Part shown: positions 5,749-13,288 of the stretch, in pieces
Layout: every line of letters begins with the position of its first letter
Numbering within the stretch: the first letter of the stretch is position 1
Assembly (NCBI GenBank): GCA_036478815.1
Contig: JAZGEP010000245.1
Span: 1 to 13,288 of the forward strand
DNA from: DRLZ01 sp036478815
GTDB taxonomy: Bacteria > Pseudomonadota > Gammaproteobacteria > Methylococcales > DRLZ01
Direction: 5' to 3'
Length of the DNA: 13,288 bases
The notes under the pieces: model-generated
The model's database searches: none
Told to the model about the DNA's origin: nothing
What the model saw: the letters and a program-made list of their open reading frames with translations, nothing else
Program-made: the position numbers and the translations under genes

Positions 5749-7323
5749 ATGAATTCAATACACAATCATATACAAAACAATGTAATACTTGACCAAACAG
5801 CACCCTATTTGCGTTGGGTTGCCTATGGGATTCTTGCCGCCATAATCGGCTATGTCTTTCGCGATAGCATTGATGCGATGATTTACAAGTGGAATAACGC
5901 GGAAGAATACAGTCATGGATGGCTACTTCCAGTTGTTACGGTTTATCTGATTTGGCAAGAAAAACATCGATTAAACAGCATAACTCCCCGTGGGTCGTGG
6001 ATCGGTGTTGGCGTTGCTGTTTTCGCAATATTTTTGTTTGTATTAGGTGAAATCAGTACACTCTATATCATTGAGCAATATGCTTTGGTGTTATTGATTT
6101 TTGGCATCGTTTTGGCGATGGAAGGCAGCAATCGCTTCAAAATAATCTGGGTTCCTTTAGTCATCTTGTTTTTCATGATTCCACTCCCGGATTTCCTTTA
6201 CCGTTCATTATCAACACAATTACAATTAATCTCATCCAGCCTTGGGGTGGAAATAATTCGTTTGTGTAACATTTCAGTCAACCTGGAAGGTAACGTTATT
6301 GACCTGGGGACATACCAATTACAGGTTGTCGAAGCCTGCAATGGCTTACGATACTTATTTCCTTTGATGAGCCTGGCTTTTATATGTGCTTACTTTTTTA
6401 ACGGTCCACTCTGGAAACGTACTGTTATTTTCCTTTCCAGCATTCCCATTACTATTTTCATGAACAGTTTTCGCATCGCCATGATCGGTGTTTTGGTGGA
6501 ATATTGGGGAATTGGTATGGCTAACGGCTTTCTTCACGATTTTGAAGGCTGGGCAATATTTATGCTCTGTCTTGCTGTGCTTTTATTTGAAATGTGGTTG
6601 TTGGCAAAATTATCACCTCAATCAGACAACCTGTCAGACACTATACAGAAACAAACAAACACACCTGTCACTGTGATTACAAGTCATTATTTTCCCCAAG
6701 GGATAGTGATTGGGATTGTGTTAATGCTCTGTGGCGTTGCTGTTGCAGCCATTGATAACAGAGAAGAAATCAAACCCGAACGTATGCACTTTATCGATTT
6801 TCCAACGACGTTTAGCCCGTGGACTGGCAAACGCATCGTCATGGAAAAAAAATATCGCGATCTGTTAAACTTTGACGATTATTTGATGGCAGACTTTACC
6901 GACAGCATTAACCCGCCTGTTAATTTATATGTCGCTTATTATGAATCCCAGCGCAAGGGTAGCTCCATCCATTCTCCACGCTCATGCATACCGGGCGGGG
7001 GCTGGAAAATTCAATCTGTCACTAATAAAACACTTGATGTTAACGGCAAATCAGTTGAAACTAATCGTGTATTGATTCAAAAAGGCAGAACACGACAACT
7101 GGTTTACTACTGGTTTGATCAACGTGGTCGCAATCTCACCAATGAATATCTGGTAAAATGGTATTTGTTTTGGGATGCGTTAACACAACATCGAACAGAT
7201 GGTGCGCTGGTGCGTTATACCACCGTCATTTCCGATACAGAGGATCTGGGTTCAGCTGAAAATCGGTTAGTAAAATTTATGCAGACCGCTACTCCGTTAC
7301 TTGATAAATACATTCCAGGATAA
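5749..7323 (+). CDS. Exosortase fused to a C-terminal EpsI domain (XrtD-like)
   Basis: This is an integral-membrane cysteine transpeptidase predicted to cut PEP-CTERM-type sorting signals on exported proteins. Numbering from the ATG at 5749 (524 aa), the N-terminal 290 residues hold about eight hydrophobic segments and the exosortase catalytic triad: Cys197 in VVEACNGLRYLFP, Arg242 in FMNSFRIAMIG and His263 in FLHDFEGW. The early EEYSHGWLLP motif is also typical. After another membrane segment (about 314-336), residues about 337-524 form an EpsI (DUF3485) domain with HSPRSCIPGGGW. The fusion and this motif recall the VPLPA-CTERM-specific exosortase D type, but XrtA-EpsI fusions exist, so the subtype is tentative. 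An in-frame TTG at 5728 has no ribosome site; GGA at 5735-5737 favours the ATG. No sorted substrate is encoded here. Confidence 0.9.
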   Translation: MNSIHNHIQNNVILDQTAPYLRWVAYGILAAIIGYVFRDSIDAMIYKWNNAEEYSHGWLLPVVTVYLIWQEKHRLNSITPRGSWIGVGVAVFAIFLFVLGEISTLYIIEQYALVLLIFGIVLAMEGSNRFKIIWVPLVILFFMIPLPDFLYRSLSTQLQLISSSLGVEIIRLCNISVNLEGNVIDLGTYQLQVVEACNGLRYLFPLMSLAFICAYFFNGPLWKRTVIFLSSIPITIFMNSFRIAMIGVLVEYWGIGMANGFLHDFEGWAIFMLCLAVLLFEMWLLAKLSPQSDNLSDTIQKQTNTPVTVITSHYFPQGIVIGIVLMLCGVAVAAIDNREEIKPERMHFIDFPTTFSPWTGKRIVMEKKYRDLLNFDDYLMADFTDSINPPVNLYVAYYESQRKGSSIHSPRSCIPGGGWKIQSVTNKTLDVNGKSVETNRVLIQKGRTRQLVYYWFDQRGRNLTNEYLVKWYLFWDALTQHRTDGALVRYTTVISDTEDLGSAENRLVKFMQTATPLLDKYIPG

Positions 7324-7525
7324 TATCTCCAAACTCGAAAACCTCACAAATTGACTTATAATCAATAACTTACGAAAATACATATAATTTTTGATTGTCT
7401 TTAAGGCGCAGCATGTAGCTATCTTACTTAGCGCTTCGGTGAAACCAAAAGATTACTCAAAATTCAAAAGCCTTTATATCCTCGGCTCCTAAATCTGCCT
7501 ACCAACTCTATACTCATTAAAATTG
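7324..7525. other. Spacer between exosortase and acyltransferase, with a weak inverted repeat
   Basis: About 200 bp. Segments 7386-7409 (AATTTTTGATTGTCTTT then AAGGCGC) and 7431-7464 (GCGCTTCGG ... ATTACTCAAAATT) are imperfectly complementary, with bulges. The GGCGCAGCATGTAGCTAT centre faintly resembles the GCGCATAG...CTA core of the family-1 elements. It may be a decayed copy. No terminator or clear promoter was recognised, so co-transcription with the exosortase is open. Confidence 0.3.
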
Positions 7526-8632
7526 ATGTCTTACAACACTAAAATAATAACCTTAGAACAAGCACTTCATGACCATGCTGTAGATTGGCAGCTATTGTTA
7601 GAAGCGGAAGCACTCGAACCCACTCAAATGCCTGAATGGCTAAATGCCATCTGCAAAGCTTTTGAGGTTGGTCATCTAGTCGAAGTTTGGTGTGCTATTG
7701 ATCAAAAAGACCAACTTGTCTCTGTGATTCCTTTCCAGCGCAAACAAACATCTGTTTATGGACTTCCACTCAAGACAATTGAATTAACAACAAACATCAT
7801 TTCATATCATGCCATACCTTTAGGCGCAGGAGCTCAACCAGAACTTTTCATCTTGTTCTTGCAAACAATTGGTGACTGGGATTTGTGTATCACCCCCAAT
7901 CTGGTAATCGAAGACCCCTCGTACCCACAACTGCTTGAACAATTAAACACTCAATCACATTCAGTGCAGAGCATTCCTAACACAGCATCTCCTTACTTAA
8001 CGATTTCAACCGACTGGGATAGTTATCTGGCATCACGTAGCCGATCATTCAGATACCGTTTACAACGCAAAGCTAAAACCGTGGCTAAAGCTGGGGAAAT
8101 CAGCGTGCGTTGGTATTCTGATGAATTTGATATTGATCAATTACTGGAAGAAATACTACAGATTGAAGCAAATAGTTGGAAGGTTGAAGCAGGAATGGCG
8201 ATATCTCATCGCCCTGTTGAGCAACATTACTACGAACAATTACTACCTTTAATGGCTACCAACGGTTTGCTAATGGCAAATGTTTTGTATATTGATACTA
8301 AACCTGTTGCCTACGGACTTTGTTACAACTTTAAACAATGTTGGGGACAATTAAAAACATCATTCGACGATCATTACAAACAGTATTCGCCGGGTACACA
8401 TCTTGTTGATCTTTCTGTCGAACAGGCTTTTAAAGAAGGTGCGAGAGAGTTCGATTTCCTGGGAGATCGCATGCGTCATAAACTGGAATGGACTGATCAA
8501 GTGCGTAGTCACCACAACCTTTACATCTACAATACAAATAGTCTCAGAGGAAAACTCGCTGGACTTGTCAAAAAACTCGCTGGATTCATCAAAAGCAAAC
8601 AACTTTCAAACAAAAAAACCACAGACAGCTAA
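7526..8632 (+). CDS. BioF2/FemAB-like GNAT acyltransferase (CelD/BcsL type)
   Basis: A soluble 368-residue protein with no signal peptide or membrane segment. Its second half (about residues 160-325) matches the BioF2-like acetyltransferase domain (Acetyltransf_6, GNAT fold), the family of CelD/BcsL and FemAB-like proteins. Visible features are SRSRSFRYRLQRKAKTV, a basic stretch near 170-187; the QIEANSWK motif; TSFDDHYKQYSPGTHL; and EFDFLGDRMRHKLEW. Such proteins recur in PEP-CTERM/exosortase and exopolysaccharide loci and are presumed to acylate a sugar or cell-surface precursor in the cytoplasm. The acceptor here is unknown. The ATG at 7526 is preceded by an in-frame TTG (7523), and neither has a clear Shine-Dalgarno. 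It lies 202 bp after the exosortase and 141 bp before hemC on the same strand, so functional pairing with the exosortase is inferred from context. Confidence 0.75.
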   Translation: MSYNTKIITLEQALHDHAVDWQLLLEAEALEPTQMPEWLNAICKAFEVGHLVEVWCAIDQKDQLVSVIPFQRKQTSVYGLPLKTIELTTNIISYHAIPLGAGAQPELFILFLQTIGDWDLCITPNLVIEDPSYPQLLEQLNTQSHSVQSIPNTASPYLTISTDWDSYLASRSRSFRYRLQRKAKTVAKAGEISVRWYSDEFDIDQLLEEILQIEANSWKVEAGMAISHRPVEQHYYEQLLPLMATNGLLMANVLYIDTKPVAYGLCYNFKQCWGQLKTSFDDHYKQYSPGTHLVDLSVEQAFKEGAREFDFLGDRMRHKLEWTDQVRSHHNLYIYNTNSLRGKLAGLVKKLAGFIKSKQLSNKKTTDS

Positions 8633-8773
8633 CAACTATATTTTTTAGCCTATCAATACTGCTTGGGAGTTGTTCAAATGATCAGAAATATGACACAAAA
8701 CGTCTTTCTCTGACTACAATCTCCGGTCTCGAACCAACCCTTTCTTGTTCTTAAATAAGCTTACACTTTACTC

Positions 8774-9703
8774 ATGACACAGCGAATTATCCGTATAGCT
8801 ACACGCCGCAGCGCACTTGCGCTATGGCAAGCCAACCATGTGGCTGAGCTATTGATCAACACCATCCCTGACATAACAACAGAACTCCTTGAAATAACCA
8901 CTCGAGGTGACAGGATTCTGGATGCTCCATTAGCTAAAATTGGAGGAAAAGGTCTGTTTGTCAAAGAACTGGAACAAGCAATGCTGGATCAAAAAGCTGA
9001 TATTGCAGTACATTCAATGAAGGATGTTCCGGTTTTATTTCCTGCGGGTCTGCAACTGTCAGCAATCCTGCCTCGGGAAGATCCAACGGATGCCTTTGTT
9101 TCTGTAAACTATTCCAGGTTTAATCAACTTCCCGCCAATGCGACAATTGGCACTTCGAGCCTGCGCAGACAATCCCAGTTACTGGCCAACAATCCAAAGT
9201 TTAGCATCAAGAGCTTACGAGGCAATGTCAATACACGCTTATCGAAGCTGGAAAATGGTGATTATGACGCAATTATTCTTGCCAGTGCCGGATTAAAACG
9301 TCTGGGTCTGGAACATCAGATTACGCAAAAACTCGCTCCCGAAGACAGTTTGCCAGCCATTGGGCAAGGAGCGATTGGTATTGAAAGCCGTATCGACGAT
9401 GAGCAACTCAACCAATGGTTGCAGCAAATCAATGATTCACAATCAGCAATCCGGTTACAAGCCGAACGTGCTTTGAATGAGGGGCTGAATGGCGGTTGCC
9501 AAGTGCCTATTGGTGGTTTTGCTGAATTGACTGGCAACAATCAACTTAGACTGAGAGGGCTTGTTGCGATGCCCGATGGTTCACAGATCATTCGTGCAGA
9601 AATCAGTGGTCATGCACATCAAGCAGAACAACTCGGCTCTGAATTAGCACAACAGTTACTGTCCATGGGTGCAGAGACAATCCTGGCTCAACTGTATGAA
9701 TGA
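8774..9703 (+). CDS. hemC: Hydroxymethylbilane synthase (porphobilinogen deaminase)
   Basis: This cytoplasmic enzyme joins four porphobilinogens into hydroxymethylbilane, the third-from-common step towards heme. The 309-residue length is normal. The dipyrromethane cofactor cysteine is Cys242 in NGGCQVPIGG, the same number as in the E. coli enzyme, and the catalytic aspartate is Asp84 in VHSMKDVP. Other family signatures are IRIATRRSALALWQA, TRGDRILDAPLAKIGGKGLF, GTSSLRRQSQL, LRGNVNTRL, AGLKRLGL and LPAIGQGAIGIE. The ATG at 8774 gives the family-typical N-terminus, although no strong ribosome site is visible before it. The stop overlaps the hemD start by 8 bp, implying coupled translation. A promoter probably lies in the 141-bp gap upstream, but I could not fix boxes. 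Confidence 0.97.
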   Translation: MTQRIIRIATRRSALALWQANHVAELLINTIPDITTELLEITTRGDRILDAPLAKIGGKGLFVKELEQAMLDQKADIAVHSMKDVPVLFPAGLQLSAILPREDPTDAFVSVNYSRFNQLPANATIGTSSLRRQSQLLANNPKFSIKSLRGNVNTRLSKLENGDYDAIILASAGLKRLGLEHQITQKLAPEDSLPAIGQGAIGIESRIDDEQLNQWLQQINDSQSAIRLQAERALNEGLNGGCQVPIGGFAELTGNNQLRLRGLVAMPDGSQIIRAEISGHAHQAEQLGSELAQQLLSMGAETILAQLYE

Positions 9704-10469
9704 TCAGAACAAACCACTTCAGGACAGTCGCATACTGATCACTCGTCCAAAACTACAGAGTAAGCAATTATCTGAATTGATTGAACAAGCCGGTGGACAA
9801 GCAATTCTATTTCCAGTACTAGAAATTATTGCACCAAATAACACTCATTTAATTCACCAACAACTTTCCAAAACTGAAGCCTGGGACTGGATAATTTTCA
9901 CCAGTGCCAATGCCGTAAATCACGCGATCACCGTCACCAATAACCAGCTACCGATCAAACCAATCACAAAGATTGCTGCAATCGGCCTCAACACAGCAAA
10001 TAGCTTAAGCAAGCATGGAATAACGGTTAATTTGATTCCAAACATCTCCAGCAGCGAAGGACTTGCTTCAACAATCATGCAACTGACTGAACATAGGAAT
10101 TGCCTGATAATTAAAGGTGAAGGCGGCAGAAATATACTGCAAAAATGCTTAATCCAACACGGAGGTATGGTAACGACGGTGGATGTCTATCGCCGTATTT
10201 GCCCTGATAGCAATACGGGATCATTGCTTGACCAATGGCGTTGTCAGGCTATTGACTACGTGACTGTCACCAGTGTGGAAGGATTAAATAATCTCATTCA
10301 GCTGATTGGTGACCAGGGTTTTGAACTACTGCAAAAGACCACAATTGTTGCACTAAGCCAGCGTATTCGTGATGCAGGCATCAAAACAGGGTTATCCAAT
10401 ATTGTTGTCGCTTCATCAACTTCGGACAAAGGCATCTTCGAAACGATTGTACATTGTACAAAGACATAA
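9696..10469 (+). CDS. hemD: Uroporphyrinogen-III synthase
   Basis: It closes and inverts ring D of hydroxymethylbilane to give uroporphyrinogen III, the branch point for heme, siroheme and cobalamin. The 257-residue product has the two-domain HemD layout: ILITRPKLQSKQLSELIEQAG at the first strand-helix, DWIIFTSANAVNHA, AAIGLNTANSLSKHGI, LIIKGEGGRN, a VDVYRR hinge-side motif with the conserved tyrosine, and VTVTSVEGLNNL. Sequence divergence is normal for this family. I use the ATG at 9696, eight bases inside hemC, because it gives a standard N-terminus; a GTG at 9669 in the same frame would add nine atypical residues. The last codons contain a 15-bp perfect palindrome (10447-10461). A 69-bp gap follows before hemX. 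Confidence 0.95.
   Translation: MNDQNKPLQDSRILITRPKLQSKQLSELIEQAGGQAILFPVLEIIAPNNTHLIHQQLSKTEAWDWIIFTSANAVNHAITVTNNQLPIKPITKIAAIGLNTANSLSKHGITVNLIPNISSSEGLASTIMQLTEHRNCLIIKGEGGRNILQKCLIQHGGMVTTVDVYRRICPDSNTGSLLDQWRCQAIDYVTVTSVEGLNNLIQLIGDQGFELLQKTTIVALSQRIRDAGIKTGLSNIVVASSTSDKGIFETIVHCTKT
10447..10461. promoter_or_regulatory. Perfect 15-bp palindrome with a downstream half-site
   Basis: TTGTACATTGTACAA is two 7-bp arms around a single central base, placed over the last hemD codons. The half-site TGTACAA recurs at 10494-10500 in the hemD-hemX gap. Such symmetry suits a dimeric DNA-binding protein that could control hemX-hemY, but no regulator or promoter box is identified and chance is possible. 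Confidence 0.25.
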
Positions 10470-10526
10470 AATTCGCCTAAAAAGCACACCACGTGTACAA
10501 TCAGACTAATAACATTTGAGAAAGCT

Positions 10527-10530
10527 GGAG
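10527..10530 (+). promoter_or_regulatory. Ribosome binding site deciding the hemX GTG start
   Basis: GGAG at 10527-10530 lies eight bases before the GTG at 10539. The alternative ATG at 10557 (residue 7) has no comparable site, so the GTG is preferred. Confidence 0.6.
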
Positions 10531-10538
10531 CACTAACA

Positions 10539-11789
10539 GTGGTAGAAAACACAGAAATGAACTCACAAACAACAGCTCCTGTTGCAGAAAAACAGTCTGT
10601 GGCAATCAAGAGCAAATCAAATAAAAAAAGAGTTTCAATAGGATCCGTTGTTATCGCATTCACCTTGTTGGGACTGCTTGCACTGGCAGGCGCTGGATAT
10701 TTTTTCTGGGATCAACTTAGATCCCGGCAGGAAGGTTTGGGTGGAAACCTGGACAAGGGCGACAAACGTATTATCGAGTTACGCAAACAAATCAATACCA
10801 CCCAATCTCAGCTGGCAACCGCAGAAAAGCAACTCTCTAATCTGACAGAAACCCTGAATAATACCGATAAGCAAAATGAGCGTCAGCTACAAGAACAAAG
10901 CAAACTGTTTGAAGACCGTTTGAAAAATCGGCATTCACAACTTGATGGAAAGATCAACAATATTCAACGCCAACTCGGCAAAACCAGAGGTGATTGGTTA
11001 GTCGCCGATGCTGAATACCTGTTAAGTGTTGCCAATGAACGACTACAGCTTACTCAGGATATAAAAACTACAATAATGGCGCTGGAAGCTGCAGACCACC
11101 GTTTAAGAGAAAGTGGTGATGGTGGAGTTTTTAAGGTACGCGCAGAAATCGCAGAAGAAATTAATGCATTAAAAAGCGTCAATAGCCCAGATATTATTAA
11201 ACTGATAAGCCAACTCACAATAATACAGAAACAGGCACATACGCTGCAACTTGCCCTGCCAACAATTAACGTTGCTCCTGCTCAACCAGAACGCAATCTC
11301 GAACCATCAGCAGAGGATCAACAGAATACGACAATCGTGGGTCGAGCACTGACTGACCTCAAGGAATTGGTAATCGTTCGTAAACGTGACTCAAATGCAA
11401 TTACATTATTACATCCCGAAGAAGCCAGAATTATTCGTGAAGACCTGATGATTCGGATTGATATCGCTAAATCCGCATTGGTACGTAGAAATGATGCGGA
11501 ATTTCATACCAGCATATCGTCTGCAAAAGAATGGCTGGTTGACAATTTTGATACCAAAACAGCTCAAGTAAAAAACTCACAGCAGATCTTGGAAAAATTA
11601 CTAACAGTCCACCTACACTCACAAATACCGGACATCAGCCGCTCACTGAAGATGCTTAGAGATGTTACAAAGTTCCGCCTTAGGACTGATCAACAAGCCG
11701 GTACTAACAAGTCTCAGCAACCCCAAGTTAAAAAGAAATCAGTGAAAGCAGACATCAAACAAACCAGGAAAACAGGAGTGACACAGTGA
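10539..11789 (+). CDS. hemX: HemX inner-membrane protein of the heme cluster
   Basis: A 416-residue protein anchored by one membrane span at about residues 34-57 after a polar, Lys-rich cytoplasmic segment. A predicted coiled coil follows (about 75-145; KQINTTQSQLATAEKQLSNL). The conserved HemX domain is recognised by WLVADAEYLLSVANERLQLT, LEAADHRLRESGD and LHPEEARIIREDLMIRIDIAKSAL. Homologues are often labelled uroporphyrin-III C-methyltransferase, but I see no SAM-binding methyltransferase motifs and would not use that name. Its exact role is unsettled; a structural or regulatory role in tetrapyrrole synthesis is usual speculation. The C-terminus is Lys/Gln-rich and low-complexity. It starts 69 bp after hemD and overlaps hemY by 4 bp. 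Confidence 0.92.
   Translation: MVENTEMNSQTTAPVAEKQSVAIKSKSNKKRVSIGSVVIAFTLLGLLALAGAGYFFWDQLRSRQEGLGGNLDKGDKRIIELRKQINTTQSQLATAEKQLSNLTETLNNTDKQNERQLQEQSKLFEDRLKNRHSQLDGKINNIQRQLGKTRGDWLVADAEYLLSVANERLQLTQDIKTTIMALEAADHRLRESGDGGVFKVRAEIAEEINALKSVNSPDIIKLISQLTIIQKQAHTLQLALPTINVAPAQPERNLEPSAEDQQNTTIVGRALTDLKELVIVRKRDSNAITLLHPEEARIIREDLMIRIDIAKSALVRRNDAEFHTSISSAKEWLVDNFDTKTAQVKNSQQILEKLLTVHLHSQIPDISRSLKMLRDVTKFRLRTDQQAGTNKSQQPQVKKKSVKADIKQTRKTGVTQ
11774..11778 (+). promoter_or_regulatory. Ribosome binding site for hemY inside hemX
   Basis: AGGAG at 11774-11778 lies seven bases before the hemY GTG at 11786, within the last hemX codons. With the 4-bp GTGA start/stop overlap this supports translational coupling of hemX and hemY. 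Confidence 0.75.
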
Positions 11790-13075
11790 AAAAACTGACT
11801 GTCGCTATTATTGCTGTTGTACTTGCGGGATTGGCCGCCTATTTTCTGGGTGACTATTTAACCACTGAAAGTGATAAAGGCCAGGTAATTATTGGTATCG
11901 GCAAATACAATCTTGAAACCACTTTTTATGTTTTTGCTATCATTCTGTCACTGGCATTTATTTTATTTTACATGTTGGCGCGTGCGCTCACATTGTTAAT
12001 GAAAAGCCCGTCAATGATCAGGGAAAAATCATTGACAAAAAAACAGAGCTTATCACAGCATGCGCTTGTTGCTGGTTTGATTGATTCTGCTGAAGGTAAT
12101 TTTGAAAAAGCTGAGAATACATTAATCAAACATGCTGCCAACAGCGCCACTCCATTAATTCACTATCTCACTGCTGCCAGAACTGCTCAATCAAGGGGTG
12201 CGTTTGATAAACGCAACGAATACCTCAGACAAGCATACGATTCAACGCCAGATTCCGATGTCTCTGTAGGCATTATCAAAGCAGAATTGCATTTATCCGG
12301 TGAAGAATATGATCAAGCCTTAGACACCCTCACCCGGCTTGAACAAATCACCCCAGGTCATGCAGTAGTACAACGCTTGCTGCATAAGACGTATGAAAAA
12401 CTAAACGATTGGGATGCCATACATAACCTGTTGCCGAGCCTGCAAAAAAATAAAGCACTATTGAATCTGGATATACAAACAACAGAAGTGCAGAGTTCTA
12501 GCGAGCGACTCAAACAAGCAATGGCCAATAACGACTTTGAGCAACTCAAGGAAGTGTGGAACGCCACTCCTGATCGGATTAAGCGTTTTCCGGGTGTTAG
12601 TGCAATCTATTTTGCTGGAGTTATTGAAGCCAATGCCAGTCAAGACATTGAAAAAGATTTACAGAAAGCACTCTCTAAAAACTGGGATGAAACTTTACTA
12701 GTATTACTGGGTTCAATCGAATCATCCAACCCAGAAAAACAGCTCAAACTTACCGAAAAATACCTTAAAAAACATGGAGATGACGCCATATTACATCGTG
12801 TATTGGGACGTATTTGCATGCGTCAAAACAAAAACGATGCAGCTATCACTTACCTTAAGCGCAGCATTGAGCTGGATCCAAGCGTAACGGCATATCAACT
12901 GTTAGGTGACATATTATCTCAACAACAGGGGCAACTGGAAGTCGCCAACCAACTCTATCGCAAAGGATTATTGCTTGCGTCAGAAGAAGTTGTTCGAGAA
13001 GTTAGCAATGTGCCAGAAAATGTTAATGAACCCGGTGCAGCGATACCAGAAGAGCCAGAATCAACAACTGCATAG
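11786..13075 (+). CDS. hemY: HemY inner-membrane TPR protein of the heme cluster
   Basis: A 429-residue protein with two N-terminal membrane spans (about 3-23 and 45-69) joined by the HemY_N signature DKGQVIIGIGKYNLETT. A large TPR-rich domain follows on the same side as the N-terminus, i.e. probably cytoplasmic; for example ALVAGLIDSAEGNFEKAENTL and ILHRVLGRICMRQNKNDAA. This is the proteobacterial HemY, not the Bacillus protoporphyrinogen oxidase of the same name: there is no FAD motif. Its function is not defined enzymatically; its constant place beside hemCDX suggests an accessory or assembly role in tetrapyrrole synthesis. The start is GTG, overlapping the hemX stop (GTGA). The C-terminal tail is acidic (EEPEST). 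Confidence 0.93.
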   Translation: MKKLTVAIIAVVLAGLAAYFLGDYLTTESDKGQVIIGIGKYNLETTFYVFAIILSLAFILFYMLARALTLLMKSPSMIREKSLTKKQSLSQHALVAGLIDSAEGNFEKAENTLIKHAANSATPLIHYLTAARTAQSRGAFDKRNEYLRQAYDSTPDSDVSVGIIKAELHLSGEEYDQALDTLTRLEQITPGHAVVQRLLHKTYEKLNDWDAIHNLLPSLQKNKALLNLDIQTTEVQSSSERLKQAMANNDFEQLKEVWNATPDRIKRFPGVSAIYFAGVIEANASQDIEKDLQKALSKNWDETLLVLLGSIESSNPEKQLKLTEKYLKKHGDDAILHRVLGRICMRQNKNDAAITYLKRSIELDPSVTAYQLLGDILSQQQGQLEVANQLYRKGLLLASEEVVREVSNVPENVNEPGAAIPEEPESTTA

Positions 13076-13188
13076 TGATGCAAATCATCATTGTTTACCG
13101 AAAGAGACAATCCCTCGCATTCATGCAATCTAACTAGCCCACATTTCTCACCAGCCTAAAGCGGGTGCTGATTTAAAATAATGTCATC
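13076..13188. other. Spacer downstream of hemY
   Basis: About 110 bp between hemY and a possible convergent gene. Only a weak TGATG...CATCA pairing is seen just after the stop; there is no T-tract terminator. Confidence 0.35.
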
Positions 13189-13287
13189 CTACAAACACAC
13201 TTGTGCGCCATATTGCTCAATATTCCCCCAAAATTGTTGCCAACGCCCTTTTGATTGAACCAGTGCTCGTAACGACAAAATCACTTT
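13189..13287 (-). CDS. Possible 3' end of a convergent gene, cut by the window edge
   Basis: On the minus strand one frame stays open from the window edge for 32 codons to TAG at 13191-13189. It encodes LRALVQSKGRWQQFWGNIEQ followed by a short tail. Composition is protein-like, but the fragment is too short to assign a family. The other minus frames close quickly. A plus-strand frame is also open through this piece, but it has no start codon after its upstream TAA. Confidence 0.3.
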   Translation of the reverse strand, partial: KVILSLRALVQSKGRWQQFWGNIEQYGAQVCL

Positions 13288-13288
13288 G

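Noticed and set aside
5553..5792. 79-codon open frame before the exosortase
   Set aside because: It begins in the hairpin element, overlaps the exosortase start and has no recognisable features.
10539..11789. HemX as a uroporphyrinogen-III methyltransferase
   Set aside because: The protein has one membrane span, a coiled coil and the HemX domain but no visible SAM-dependent methyltransferase motifs.
11786..13075. HemY as protoporphyrinogen oxidase
   Set aside because: No FAD-binding motif; two membrane spans plus TPRs fit the proteobacterial HemY instead.

Overview
The window reads as chromosomal DNA of an A+T-leaning Gram-negative bacterium, most likely a gammaproteobacterium. The main evidence is a compact hemC-hemD-hemX-hemY cluster, an arrangement typical of Gammaproteobacteria, together with lipobox-bearing lipoproteins and a PEP-CTERM-type exosortase locus. 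I cannot name the genus.

Layout. Positions 1-940 are mostly repeat-derived DNA around one small predicted lipoprotein (416-586). Positions 941-2530 encode an exported PQQ-dependent sugar dehydrogenase of the GSDH family with an extra C-terminal domain. A repeat-filled gap (2531-2842) separates it from a convergent TPR lipoprotein of the PrsT type (2843-5278, minus). A 470-bp divergent region leads to an exosortase fused to an EpsI domain (5749-7323, plus), followed by a BioF2/FemAB-like acyltransferase (7526-8632). The heme genes follow: hemC (8774), hemD (overlapping hemC by 8 bp), hemX, and hemY (overlapping hemX by 4 bp), ending at 13075. The right edge may hold the 3' end of a convergent gene on the minus strand.

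How the genes fit together. PrsT-like lipoprotein, exosortase-EpsI and the acyltransferase are the recognisable parts of a PEP-CTERM protein-sorting/exopolysaccharide system, but no polysaccharide polymerase, glycosyltransferase, regulator or sorted substrate lies in the window. HemC and HemD make hydroxymethylbilane and then uroporphyrinogen III. HemX and HemY are inner-membrane proteins conventionally linked to the same pathway, with poorly defined roles.

The least ordinary feature is the repeat DNA. At least two related families of about 100-160 bp imperfect palindromes occur on both sides of the sugar dehydrogenase gene and in the exosortase leader. Two complete copies (620-777 and 2670-2830) share a conserved core but have different terminal arms. 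In each copy the two arms still match each other, which suggests the hairpin itself is maintained. One repeat appears to supply the annotated start of the sugar dehydrogenase gene. I saw no CRISPR array, tRNA, rRNA, transposase gene or clearly new defence system.
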